In this document: positions 16,517 to 25,341 of the stretch, one piece after another
Numbering within the stretch: position 1 is the first letter of the stretch
How the letters are laid out: the number at the start of each line of letters is the position of its first letter
From: Paenibacillus sp. L3-i20
Lineage (GTDB): Bacteria; Bacillota; Bacilli; Paenibacillales; Paenibacillaceae
DNA: 64,000 nt
Reading direction: 5' to 3'
NCBI RefSeq assembly: GCF_022180385.2
Contig: NZ_BQME02000001.1
Coordinates: 574,501-638,500 of the forward strand
Notes under the pieces: model-generated
The model's database searches: none
What the model was told of the DNA's origin: nothing
The model's input: only the letters and a program-made list of their open reading frames with translations
Made by a program: the position numbers and the translations under genes

Positions 16517-17350
16517 CTATTCCGGAATAGTATAACGCGCTCGAAGGACTGCAATCATCTCATCGATTTCGGATGGCTCTGGCAAACGAAGATTCATTGA
16601 AGAGGCATTAACACCTTCCTCCGATTGCCGGCTGCGAATGACCGCCTGAATCGCATCGGCGAATTGGTTCGCCGCTTGAGGACCAAGTCCAGCAAGCTCC
16701 TCCAGACTAGCTGTACTGTTACCGACCACAATCGGGTGACCAAGGTCATTATGCCCGCTTGCTGCGATATCGTAGAAGGAACTTACGAAGTCTGCGCGAT
16801 TACTTCCCGAGCCTTCAGCAACAACAAAAGCTTGAATGATGGACGCATGAGTCTTCCGTCTCTGTGCAATACCACAAAACTTGTAACCATCTATACTTAA
16901 ATCGAAATCGCCTGGACAATAAGCACCTGCGATTTCACCCTTCTCGATAATGCGTTTTGTACTACGAAGTGCCTCACTAATCAGTTCATACATATGTTCG
17001 AAATCATCATGGAAGTGGTGATCAAGTACGTTATCCTTAGGAAAGATGAGTGAAATATTGACTACACCAGTATCTAAAGGAACAGCAGCTCCACCTGAAT
17101 TACGTACAATAGTCGCCCACCCCTGTGACTCCAGCCAATGCTGCGCCTTCTTTGCCTCAGGCAATCTGCTGTCACGGTGACCCAATATAAATGCTTGTGG
17201 ATGCCGCCAAATATGACAAATAGGAGGTCCTCCCTTACCCGCGTTATGACATAACAACTCGTCGAGGGCAAATGAGTAAAATGGATCAATATGCTCAAGC
17301 TCATTCATTCGATTCAACAGCAACATTTTACCCCAGTTATCGTTCATCAT
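16517..17350 (-). CDS. lipL: Octanoyl-GcvH:E2 amidotransferase (LipL-like)
   Basis: 277 residues of the biotin/lipoate ligase fold. The signature AGAYCPGDFDLSIDGYKFCGI puts the expected catalytic cysteine at residue 145, as in Bacillus LipL (YwfL). The GGAAVPLDTGVVNISL segment near residue 87 is the substrate-lysine/lipoyl pocket motif. LipL moves octanoyl groups from GcvH to E2 subunits of 2-oxoacid dehydrogenases in the Bacillus lipoylation pathway. It is a single gene with its own terminator. A general lipoate ligase is the alternative, but the YCPG motif favours LipL. Confidence 0.88.
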   Translation of the reverse strand: MMNDNWGKMLLLNRMNELEHIDPFYSFALDELLCHNAGKGGPPICHIWRHPQAFILGHRDSRLPEAKKAQHWLESQGWATIVRNSGGAAVPLDTGVVNISLIFPKDNVLDHHFHDDFEHMYELISEALRSTKRIIEKGEIAGAYCPGDFDLSIDGYKFCGIAQRRKTHASIIQAFVVAEGSGSNRADFVSSFYDIAASGHNDLGHPIVVGNSTASLEELAGLGPQAANQFADAIQAVIRSRQSEEGVNASSMNLRLPEPSEIDEMIAVLRARYTIPE

Positions 17351-17499
17351 TGTCTTTTCCCTCTCTGACTGTAATCATGATGCTACTATCATAACACCCG
17401 CCAAACGAATACATATATACTTCTGCACCGCTCTGTTCATCATTTCCGATATTCGATGACTATTGGTATAATAGTTGCACTATGCTCAAGGAGGCTGTC

Positions 17500-18603
17500 A
17501 TGTTTGTAGTCATTGGAATCGTATTTATCCTTTTATATGCGCTAATCGTATTTTATATTGGCCGAAGCGGTTGGTCATGGATGAAATCTATTGTAACGAA
17601 ACGCTTTCGTATCATTTACATTATCTCGCTTATTTTTTTGGCAAGCTCCTTCATCCTAGCAAGAGTATTTGAGGGTTCCCTCATTTTGAATATAATAGGC
17701 TCTTATTGGCTTGCAATATTCAGTTTACTTGTACTTTTATTACCTCTTGTTCATCTTATTGTTTGGTTAACAAAGCTAACTGCGCTGCCACGTCATCATG
17801 TACAGAAGTGGGCAGGGATCGTTACATTATGTACACTCATCTTCCTTATCGGTTTTGGAAGCTTTAATGCCTACAGCCCTACAGTAAGAAGTTACAACAT
17901 TCATGTGGACAAAAAAGGACCAGCATCCGGCGAGCTAAATATCGTTATGGCATCCGACATGCATTTCGGCTACTTGTCTGGAAAAAGTCATGCAATAACA
18001 ATGGTAAAAGAAATTAATGCACTAAAACCAGATATTGTTCTGTTCCCAGGCGATCTAATTGACGACGACATCGTTCCATATAGAGAACAGGGAATCAATG
18101 ATATTTTGGCACAAATAAAAGCTCCTTACGGCGTATATGCATCTTTAGGAAACCATGATAGATATAAGGGCACGATGGATGAGCTAATTTCGTTTTTGGA
18201 AGAAAGCGGGATGCACATTTTGTACGATGAAAAAGTAGAAGTTGCCGAATGGTTGACACTCATCGGTCGGAAGGACTACAGCGATACTAATCGAGCTGAA
18301 CTTGCAGAGCTAACAACGAACATTAATCGCGACGATGTCACATTTCTGCTCGATCATCAGCCTCATGGTTTAGATATCGCACAGCAGAATGGCATTGATC
18401 TAGTCGTATCAGGGCATACGCACTATGGTCAAATTGCACCTGCAAATCTGATTACTGGCCTTATTTTTGAAAATGATTGGGGTTATCTGCAGAAGAAACA
18501 GCTTCATTCCATTGTCTCCTCTGGTTTTGGCTTCTGGGGGCCTCCTATTCGAATAGGATCGAGAGCTGAAATTGTAAATATTCGTGCTACTTTTAATCAA
18601 TAA
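17500..18603 (+). CDS. Membrane-anchored calcineurin-type metallophosphoesterase (YkuE/YaeI-like)
   Basis: 367 residues from ATG 17500 (AAGGAGG 5 bases upstream; the ATG at 17482 lacks a site). Four hydrophobic helices occupy about residues 1-130. The metallophosphoesterase domain follows with the metal-binding motifs ASDMHFGY, FPGDLIDDD, SLGNHDRY and SGHTHYGQ, all intact. Relatives act on lipid or nucleotide phosphoesters at the membrane; the substrate here is unknown. It is transcribed alone and ends at a bidirectional terminator shared with the MFS gene. Confidence 0.9.
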   Translation: MFVVIGIVFILLYALIVFYIGRSGWSWMKSIVTKRFRIIYIISLIFLASSFILARVFEGSLILNIIGSYWLAIFSLLVLLLPLVHLIVWLTKLTALPRHHVQKWAGIVTLCTLIFLIGFGSFNAYSPTVRSYNIHVDKKGPASGELNIVMASDMHFGYLSGKSHAITMVKEINALKPDIVLFPGDLIDDDIVPYREQGINDILAQIKAPYGVYASLGNHDRYKGTMDELISFLEESGMHILYDEKVEVAEWLTLIGRKDYSDTNRAELAELTTNINRDDVTFLLDHQPHGLDIAQQNGIDLVVSGHTHYGQIAPANLITGLIFENDWGYLQKKQLHSIVSSGFGFWGPPIRIGSRAEIVNIRATFNQ

Positions 18604-18649
18604 CCAACTGTAATCAAATCTTTCTCGTTTCTTAAAAATTTCGTTGTAA

Positions 18650-18695
18650 AAAGGGCAATGATCGATGATCTCTCATCAGTCATTGCCCTTTTCAA
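18650..18695. terminator. Bidirectional terminator between convergent genes
   Basis: AAAGGGCAATGA and TCATTGCCCTTT pair over 12 bases around an 18-base loop, with A and T runs on both flanks. It serves the phosphoesterase (+) and the MFS gene (-). Confidence 0.85.
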
Positions 18696-18702
18696 TTATA
18701 GC

Positions 18703-19989
18703 CTATTTCCTACGGTACCAGATCAAGACAGGGATAAACAATAGAGCCAATATGCCTCCTGTGAGAGAAAGAACCGCATAGCTTGAACTGGCTACAACCA
18801 TGCCCGCCATCGCTCCGCTTGATGCTCCCGCTAGTGCGATCGTTACATCAACCTTACCTTGCGTTCGAGCACGAGTAGTTGGGGTCGTCGCATCCACAAT
18901 AAGAGTTGTTCCGCTAATCAATCCAAAATTCCAACCTAATCCAAGCAATGCAAGTGCGAGGATTAGCAGCAGCATAGAATCAGCAGGTACAGTAGCGGCA
19001 ATTATACCCGCAGCAAGCAAGGTGACACCTGCAGCAATTGCCATAGCAGTACGTCCCAACTTGTCAACGAGAATGCCGGTAATTAATGAAGGTAAATACA
19101 TCGCTCCAACATGAATGCCAATGACTAAGCCTACATCACTTAAACTATGCCCATGGTGACTCATATGTATCGGTGTCATCGTCATAATGGCTACCATAAC
19201 AATTTGGGTTAATACCATAATTGTTGCTCCAACGACGATTCCTCGCGTGTTAGTTGGACGATTCGTATTCGTTTGATTATTGTCTGCTAGTCTCTGCATC
19301 GATGCAATTGCTTTTGCCACAATGAGAGGATCGGGACGCAGCATAACTAGCAGCACTAAGCCAGCAACGATAAATGCGGCAGCTGCAAGAATAAATGGTC
19401 CAGCTAGTGCTGGCACTCCAATCGAAAGAGCAAATCTCCCCATATCATCAACTAAGTTTGGCCCTGCAACAGCACCAAGTGTAGTTGATACCAAGGCGAT
19501 ACTTATTGCAGTTGCTCGCTTTTTGGGGGTTGCTAAGTCTGTTCCCGCATATCTAGCTTGCAAATTTGTAGCCGTACCTGCCCCATAGATAAACAATGAG
19601 ACAAAAAGCAGCGTTACATTTCCTGTAACTGCAGCAATTACAACACCGATTGCCCCGATGCCTCCAGCCAAAAATCCTGCGGCTAATCCTATTCGGCGAC
19701 CATATCTCTCTGAAAGCCTTCCTACCAGCAGTGCTGCAATTGCAGATCCAAGGGTAAAAAGTGCAGTTGGCGCACCCGTTAACCCCTCTGAACCAAGCAT
19801 ATCTTGCGCAAGCAGCGCTCCGACAGTAATACCGGCTGCAAGACCCGCGCCTCCAAAAATTTGTGAAAGGACGATAATAATTAACGTTCGTTTATACAAT
19901 TGCTGCTGCTTAGTTGGTGAATCTACATAACTCTGCAGCCAAGCAGGGGGACTTTCTATTGTGTCCCTGTTTCTATTCTTATTTGGCAT
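18703..19989 (-). CDS. Major facilitator superfamily transporter (drug-efflux type)
   Basis: About 428 residues from ATG 19989 (GAGAGG about 12 bases upstream); a longer frame starts at 20019 without a site. Twelve hydrophobic helices alternate with short loops. The loop 2-3 motif VGRLSERYGRRIGL is the MFS signature, and the matching half in the second domain reads GILVDKLGRTAM. A probable proton antiporter for small molecules. No regulator is adjacent, so the substrate cannot be predicted. Confidence 0.88.
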   Translation of the reverse strand: MPNKNRNRDTIESPPAWLQSYVDSPTKQQQLYKRTLIIIVLSQIFGGAGLAAGITVGALLAQDMLGSEGLTGAPTALFTLGSAIAALLVGRLSERYGRRIGLAAGFLAGGIGAIGVVIAAVTGNVTLLFVSLFIYGAGTATNLQARYAGTDLATPKKRATAISIALVSTTLGAVAGPNLVDDMGRFALSIGVPALAGPFILAAAAFIVAGLVLLVMLRPDPLIVAKAIASMQRLADNNQTNTNRPTNTRGIVVGATIMVLTQIVMVAIMTMTPIHMSHHGHSLSDVGLVIGIHVGAMYLPSLITGILVDKLGRTAMAIAAGVTLLAAGIIAATVPADSMLLLILALALLGLGWNFGLISGTTLIVDATTPTTRARTQGKVDVTIALAGASSGAMAGMVVASSSYAVLSLTGGILALLFIPVLIWYRRK

Positions 19990-20325
19990 ATATGAGGTAG
20001 TCCTCTCTATTAAGTGCATTTACTTTTCAAATAGCTTAATAATGAAATTGCTTCGTTGCCTCATACAAAAGTTCTGTATCTGCACTCTATGAAAGAAGCT
20101 TCTCCGATTCAATTAGATTCCACCTACAATTTAACTTATCACTAACCATTTTCCGAGTCTAATACTTTATTTTCTTTAAACAACATCCGACTCCAACCCC
20201 GACGTCCGTCGCATACATTCCCCGCCTAAAGACCAGCCCCAATAATGGTCGGAGGACCGTTACTTAAACGACTCGCATCCCCTACAATTAGGTTATAGAT
20301 GAGCAACACGAAAGGATGATTGGAT
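19990..20325. other. Intergenic region without recognised gene
   Basis: About 336 bases between the divergent MFS gene and pspC. It must hold promoters for both, but I see no convincing operator or structured RNA. No coding remnant was identified. Confidence 0.4.
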
Positions 20326-20541
20326 ATGAAAAAATTGTTTCGATCAACGACGGATAGCAAGCTTACAGGACTTTGCGGAGGGCTAGCACAATGGTTTGGC
20401 ATTGACTCTACTATTGTAAGACTTCTAGTTGTAATATCAGCATTCTTCAGCTTCGGAGGAACCATTTTAGCTTACTTTATTGCCACCCTGTTTGTCCCAA
20501 AAGATACAAGCAACGGCTTTAGAACAGTCGATCATTATTAA
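20326..20541 (+). CDS. pspC: PspC-domain envelope stress protein
   Basis: 71 residues from ATG 20326. It is a single PspC domain: KLFRSTTDSKLTGLCGGLAQ, then WFGIDSTIVRLLVV, then a transmembrane helix and the ending VPKD. PspC proteins sit in the membrane and help the phage-shock response to envelope stress. The gene precedes a pspA homologue by 63 bases, which supports the assignment. Confidence 0.9.
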   Translation: MKKLFRSTTDSKLTGLCGGLAQWFGIDSTIVRLLVVISAFFSFGGTILAYFIATLFVPKDTSNGFRTVDHY

Positions 20542-20604
20542 TACAAATAGCAGAATGTATAAGAAATAACGGTCAAAATAAAAATGATTGAGGAGAGATG
20601 AGAA

Positions 20605-21273
20605 ATGGGTATTTTACAACGTGTAGTTAGTATGACGAAAGCAGCAGCAAATGAGGTTCTTGATAAAATTGAAAATCCGGTAATGATGCTAAACCATTAC
20701 TTGCGAGACTTGGACGAAGAAATAGCTAAGGTTGAACGTACAATTGCAGCTCAGCAAGCTCAGGTTCGTTTGCTACAATCAAAGATAGCTGAATTACATG
20801 CTCAAGCGAGCTATTACGAAGGAAAAGCAGAACAAGCTGCATTAGAAGGCCGTGAAGCAGAAGCACGTACAGCACTAGAAGCTAAGCTTCTCTATCTGGA
20901 GCAAGCTGAAGAGAACACAAGACTTCACCACCTAGCAGAGCAAGCAACGATAGATCTTACTCATCGCCTTGAGTCCCTTAAGGAAGAAAAGACTAGATTG
21001 CAGGCGAAACGTGATGAGCTGGTTACTCGTGTTAGGCAAACAAGCGGAACAACTGGCACCCCTTCTGCACATTCCCCTTATGGCAGCTCGGCAGCACAAG
21101 GCTTTGAGCGCATTGAGCAAAAGGTAATGGTATGGGAAGCAGAACGTGATCTTGCAAAAGGCTCTTACGGTGTGTATCCTAGCGGGCAGCGATTCGAACA
21201 ACAACAAGAACAACGCAATGCACGTGTAGATGAAGAATTAAATCGTCTTCTGCAAAAGAAACAAAGCAGCTAG
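20605..21273 (+). CDS. pspA: PspA/IM30/LiaH-family envelope stress protein
   Basis: 222 residues, nearly all coiled coil. It opens with MGILQRVVSMTKAAANEVLD and ENPVMMLNHYLRDL, the standard PspA/LiaH N-terminus. This peripheral membrane protein forms large rings or rods that protect the membrane. The ATG 20605 has a GAGGAGAGATGAGAA context. The C-terminal 40 residues are richer in Q, G and S than in LiaH. It is probably co-transcribed with pspC. Confidence 0.92.
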   Translation: MGILQRVVSMTKAAANEVLDKIENPVMMLNHYLRDLDEEIAKVERTIAAQQAQVRLLQSKIAELHAQASYYEGKAEQAALEGREAEARTALEAKLLYLEQAEENTRLHHLAEQATIDLTHRLESLKEEKTRLQAKRDELVTRVRQTSGTTGTPSAHSPYGSSAAQGFERIEQKVMVWEAERDLAKGSYGVYPSGQRFEQQQEQRNARVDEELNRLLQKKQSS

Positions 21274-21288
21274 TGATCGTTATCTATA

Positions 21289-21325
21289 TAGAGACCGACT
21301 TGATACTATATCAATCGGTCTCTTC
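21289..21325 (+). terminator. Terminator-like hairpin after pspA
   Basis: AGAGACCGA and TCGGTCTCT pair, with an inner TGATA/TATCA stem. Only TTCG follows, so termination efficiency is uncertain. Confidence 0.55.
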
Positions 21326-21490
21326 GTGATTTGATTGATCCTATTGATGCAAATGAAATGATAGTCTGTGCATGTAGCCTTCTTTAGTTAGAGCGTTCAA
21401 TAGTTTACATAGCTGCGTGACAGAATAATATTTCAAGTGGTATGCTTCCTAAATATGAGGAAATACATGATGACTTAGGAGGAATGTTAG

Positions 21491-22465
21491 ATGAGGAGAA
21501 GACTAGCCTCTTTTTTCGGAAAAACTAAGGAAACAACGAAAAAAAATGTAATCGATGCTAACTCACAATTCACTCATAAAATACCGCATCAATTGGGCAT
21601 TAACCCGACAATACCACAATTAATTACGATCGTAGAACAGCTCGAAAAGGCTTTGGACGATACCTATATGACTCTTGTGCGCCAGAGATTAATATCAAAA
21701 TATAACTATAGCAACCAAAAATATGATTGGATGCTGCTAGAACTAAAACGTTTCTTCATCCTAACTTCCGTTATGAAGGATGTTCCTATGTATAGTGAAG
21801 ATGTAGATGTCATCTGGCACGAAATGATCCTGCATACGAGAGATTATGAGGTCTTCTGCAGCAACTATTGTGGTCACTTTATCCATCACCAGCCAACCGT
21901 AACAACAGGCGAAGTAAGAAGTGAAAAAGCAAATGAAGATCAACGGGCTATGTTTGATCTCGTTTATAGTCTTCTATTCAACATTTATGATGAAAATAAA
22001 TCTTTAGTGCAGCCATTCTTCCGCTATAATGTGAATGATACGCTATTTTATGATATTGAAACCTTCTCAGAGGGTCATGTAATAGAAAAATACTTCAACA
22101 GGCGGACTAGAGATACGTTTCATAATGTAAAAGTTGATATTATTGAGAATATAAAAAATGCTCATCGAGCTACAAAAAAGGTGAGCGGAAACTTGGCGCT
22201 GAGCAGTCTTCCTGTTACTTCTATGTTGTTCTTTACGCCAACTGCCGAAGTCCCTATGGAGGAGCAAAAGCAGGCTTCATGTAGTACAGTTGCAATCGCT
22301 GCTTGTGGAAGCGGCAATTCCAAAACAAAATCGTCTACTGATTCTGATTCCTCTCATAAAGGTTCTGACGGTTCATCGGGAGGCTCATCTGATGGGGGTT
22401 CATCGGACGGAAGTTCGAGCAGTTCTTCATGCAGCTCATGCGGCGGAGGTTGCGGAAGCAGCTAA
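21491..22465 (+). CDS. Glycine-rich-domain-like protein (DUF1399/GRDP-type) with Ser/Gly/Cys tail
   Basis: 324 residues starting at ATG 21491 behind GGAGG. The middle part has the motif VDVIWHEMILHTRDYEVFC, then GHFIHHQPT (about residues 97-137), which resembles the conserved WH...YxxFC...HH core of glycine-rich domain (DUF1399) proteins. The C-terminus (about 270-324) is low complexity, rich in S, G and D, and ends with CSSCGGGCGSS. No signal peptide or transmembrane helix is seen. Function is unknown. The tail resembles those of other small cysteine/glycine-tailed bacterial proteins whose role is also unresolved. Confidence 0.65.
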   Translation: MRRRLASFFGKTKETTKKNVIDANSQFTHKIPHQLGINPTIPQLITIVEQLEKALDDTYMTLVRQRLISKYNYSNQKYDWMLLELKRFFILTSVMKDVPMYSEDVDVIWHEMILHTRDYEVFCSNYCGHFIHHQPTVTTGEVRSEKANEDQRAMFDLVYSLLFNIYDENKSLVQPFFRYNVNDTLFYDIETFSEGHVIEKYFNRRTRDTFHNVKVDIIENIKNAHRATKKVSGNLALSSLPVTSMLFFTPTAEVPMEEQKQASCSTVAIAACGSGNSKTKSSTDSDSSHKGSDGSSGGSSDGGSSDGSSSSSSCSSCGGGCGSS

Positions 22466-22525
22466 TTACAAAACAATGACACGGAACAATTGAAATTATA
22501 TACGTATATCACATTCTACCCATTA

Positions 22526-22566
22526 GCCCGAGTCCGTTTAGATAACAACGACGAACTCGGGCTCTT
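22526..22566 (+). terminator. Terminator between convergent genes
   Basis: GCCCGAGT and ACTCGGGC pair around a 21-base loop and are followed by TCTTTT on the plus strand. It probably ends the DUF1399-like gene. Confidence 0.75.
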
Positions 22567-22593
22567 TTGGTAACACGCATGAGTGTAAATTAA

Positions 22594-24375
22594 TTATTCT
22601 TTCTCTTTTTCACTTGGAAACGATGACCAAATCAATCGAATCGTCGTTCCCTTGCCCAAAGCAGTATCTACTGTTATCTCACCACCCATTGCTTCAACAA
22701 GACCTCTAGATATAGCCATCCCTAAGCCTGAACCTTCCAACATAGAAGAAGTGTCTGTACCACGATAATATCGATCAAATAGCCTGCTTGCGGACAACTC
22801 ATCCATTCCTTTACCATTATCAGAAAAAGTTATCGTCATCCCCTTCTGATCCATGGGCTCTAATAGAGAAACGGTTAGAAGCGTTTGCGGCGGATTATGA
22901 AGCAGCGCATTTGCTACAATATTCATTACTACTCGTTCTAGCCAAGGCGTGTAGAGCTGAACCATCACGTCTTTGTTCGCAGGTACAAATAAAATTCTAC
23001 TCCTATCAAAAGACGGATTCATCGCAACTTGTTCAAGTGAAGAACGAAGCCAATCATTTAATTCAATCCGATCACCTTTTGGAGCTTCAACGCCTGCACT
23101 CAGTCGGTAAGTCATCGCCAGATCATTGATTAGTGAGTCCATATGGGCTGATTTCTCCAGCATAATTCGGGAAAACTTGCGAACCTCCTTCGGGCTCCAC
23201 TCATAGTTATCCTCCGAGAGCATATGAGCATATCCCTTAATTGAAGATAGAGGTGTCTTTAGATCATGTGTAATACCAGAGATCCATTCCTCCCGATAGT
23301 TGTTGTTCTGTTTGCGTAGCTCATCGTCGCGAAGCAAAGTTGCTGACAATGTTTGAATGGAATCCATTACATCACTGAACACACGATAACGAGAGCGCCA
23401 TCTTCCCTTTCTAGTACGACTTCGAGTAATACCCTTCCTATCCCTAGGTTCTTCATAATTAGATTTTCCCAAAGAATCCAGCCAAGCAAGCATGTGCAGC
23501 ATTGGTCCTCCAAATCGATGGGCGTTCCACAGCGAAAGAAGTATAAATATAACCATTAATGCAAGAAACGTAGACCCTATGCCAATAAGTAAAACTTTCG
23601 TTTCCTCTTTCATCTGTGTACCTTTTCCGTCATTGCTGCCATTGGAATAAGGAAGAGCAACGAGCCAAGTCAGACCTGTCTCCTCATTATAGGATGAATC
23701 GATTCGAAAACCATATTGCTCCTGGTACACAACACGAAGCGATAAATCTTGAAGCGTATAGTTATTTACTACTGAATCTGGCTTATTGAAAGACGCTAAC
23801 TCCATTCCATTAGAGTCCAATAACTGAATATATCCTCCAAGTGCTTTAACCTGTTCTGCTACTCCAGCTGGCAGCTTAAGCCCCTCTTTCGAACTAACTG
23901 ATCCTTCCGTAGCAACTTTCGTTAATAATGTACCTAATTCGTCTCGGACACCGTAAACGATTGAGAATATTTGCCCATCCCGTTCTTTCACCCAAAAGTA
24001 TACGTGATACGGAAATGAATTTTTCTTTGTGAAATACGAAACGAATTGTCCAGGCAAATAACTTTTTGGAACATCACTAGGTGTATTAAAAGATTGAACC
24101 ACTTTCCCGTCCTCATCTAAACTTTGCAGCCAACCATTATTTTGTTTCACTTGTTTAAGAAGTTCAGCATCATACTGAATGCCTTCCTTCGTTACCGTTG
24201 ACGATTCAATGATCTTTACTCCTAGCTCTGGAGACGGGAATATCCGTGAAGAGTCAATATCCGATAATTTAGTCATAATCCAAAAAAAAGAAATTAATCC
24301 TAGCAACAGTGTTACAACGCCTGCAAGTGCCAATTGCAAAATGAATCTTATCGTTAGACGATGCTTCATATTCAT
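22594..24375 (-). CDS. Sensor histidine kinase
   Basis: 593 residues. A first transmembrane helix near residues 10-32, an extracytoplasmic domain of about 230 residues and a second helix near 262-284 are followed by a cytoplasmic kinase. The phospho-acceptor His lies in the segment ISGITHDLKTPLSSIKGY, and the N-box NIVANALLHNP, G1 DNGKGMD and G2 GSGLGMA are intact. It phosphorylates the regulator encoded just upstream; its ATG overlaps the regulator stop (ATGA). The external domain shows no family I know. The divergent M23 lipoprotein gene is a likely target or partner. Confidence 0.92.
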   Translation of the reverse strand: MNMKHRLTIRFILQLALAGVVTLLLGLISFFWIMTKLSDIDSSRIFPSPELGVKIIESSTVTKEGIQYDAELLKQVKQNNGWLQSLDEDGKVVQSFNTPSDVPKSYLPGQFVSYFTKKNSFPYHVYFWVKERDGQIFSIVYGVRDELGTLLTKVATEGSVSSKEGLKLPAGVAEQVKALGGYIQLLDSNGMELASFNKPDSVVNNYTLQDLSLRVVYQEQYGFRIDSSYNEETGLTWLVALPYSNGSNDGKGTQMKEETKVLLIGIGSTFLALMVIFILLSLWNAHRFGGPMLHMLAWLDSLGKSNYEEPRDRKGITRSRTRKGRWRSRYRVFSDVMDSIQTLSATLLRDDELRKQNNNYREEWISGITHDLKTPLSSIKGYAHMLSEDNYEWSPKEVRKFSRIMLEKSAHMDSLINDLAMTYRLSAGVEAPKGDRIELNDWLRSSLEQVAMNPSFDRSRILFVPANKDVMVQLYTPWLERVVMNIVANALLHNPPQTLLTVSLLEPMDQKGMTITFSDNGKGMDELSASRLFDRYYRGTDTSSMLEGSGLGMAISRGLVEAMGGEITVDTALGKGTTIRLIWSSFPSEKEKE

Positions 24376-25130
24376 AAGGCATCGATCCCTTTATTATTTT
24401 TTTGGACGAGCTTATAACCTAGCCCTCTCACATTAATGATGAATTGCGGATTAGATGGATCAACTTCGATTCGTTCCCTTATTCGGTGAATATGTACCAT
24501 AACTGTATTGTCATCTTTAAGCGCATCTATGCCCCATACGGACTCATAAAGCTCGCCTTTGCCAAATATCCGATTAGGGTGCTTGCAAAGAAAAAGCAGC
24601 AGTTGAAATACAAGTGCTGGACACGTTACTGCTTGTCCGTCTACTTGCAGCTCGCAAGCTTCCTCGTTAACTTGAAATCGACCGTAGTCGTATATTTTCG
24701 ATGATTGGCTATTCGATTCTTCAACGGAATGACTTACAACATGTTGACCCCTTTGAGCTGATAAATACCGCCGAAGCTGCGATCTAATTCTCGCAACAAC
24801 CTCAAGTGGATTAAAAGGCTTCGTAATATAATCGTCACCGCCTACAGCAAAACCTGTCAGCTTGTCGAAATCAGATGTTCGAGCTGTTAGAAATAGAATC
24901 GGCGCATTTGTTAATTGCCTTAGAAACGGAGCTACATCTATACCGCTTCGTCCTGGAAGCATAACATCGAGCACAATGATATCAATCCTACTATTCGTAC
25001 AGGCAGTTAGCGCTTCTTCTGCTGATGTCACCTTACTAATAGTAGTAAAACCTTCTTTCTGAAGTACTGTTTCTAGCATATCCAGTATCGCTTGTTCGTC
25101 ATCCACAAGCAGAATTGATGCGTCATTCAA
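24372..25130 (-). CDS. OmpR/PhoB-family response regulator
   Basis: 252 residues. The receiver domain has the acidic pair near the start, the phospho-acceptor Asp in DIIVLDVMLPGRSG (about residue 56) and the conserved Lys in ITKPFNP. The linker is long and serine-rich (about 120-145). The winged-helix output domain carries VWGIDALKDDNTVMVHIHRIR and ends with VRGLGYKL. It is the first gene of a two-gene operon with the kinase and is divergent from the M23 lipoprotein gene across a 210-base gap. Confidence 0.93.
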   Translation of the reverse strand: MNDASILLVDDEQAILDMLETVLQKEGFTTISKVTSAEEALTACTNSRIDIIVLDVMLPGRSGIDVAPFLRQLTNAPILFLTARTSDFDKLTGFAVGGDDYITKPFNPLEVVARIRSQLRRYLSAQRGQHVVSHSVEESNSQSSKIYDYGRFQVNEEACELQVDGQAVTCPALVFQLLLFLCKHPNRIFGKGELYESVWGIDALKDDNTVMVHIHRIRERIEVDPSNPQFIINVRGLGYKLVQKNNKGIDAL

Positions 25131-25341
25131 GCCAGTTCCTCCTAGTAAATGGGTTAGTAGATTATTATTTTATCATGAATTTTAAGTAGACATGCCGATT
25201 GACTCTCTTAACGGAGTCTTAATTTTTATTCGAGTTGCATCCTTCATAATTAAGATCCAGTAAAGATACAGTTTCATAGCACATAAGATTGAGACCTTAT
25301 TATAGAGTTATCAAGGAAAACACATAGGAGGAAATATAAAA

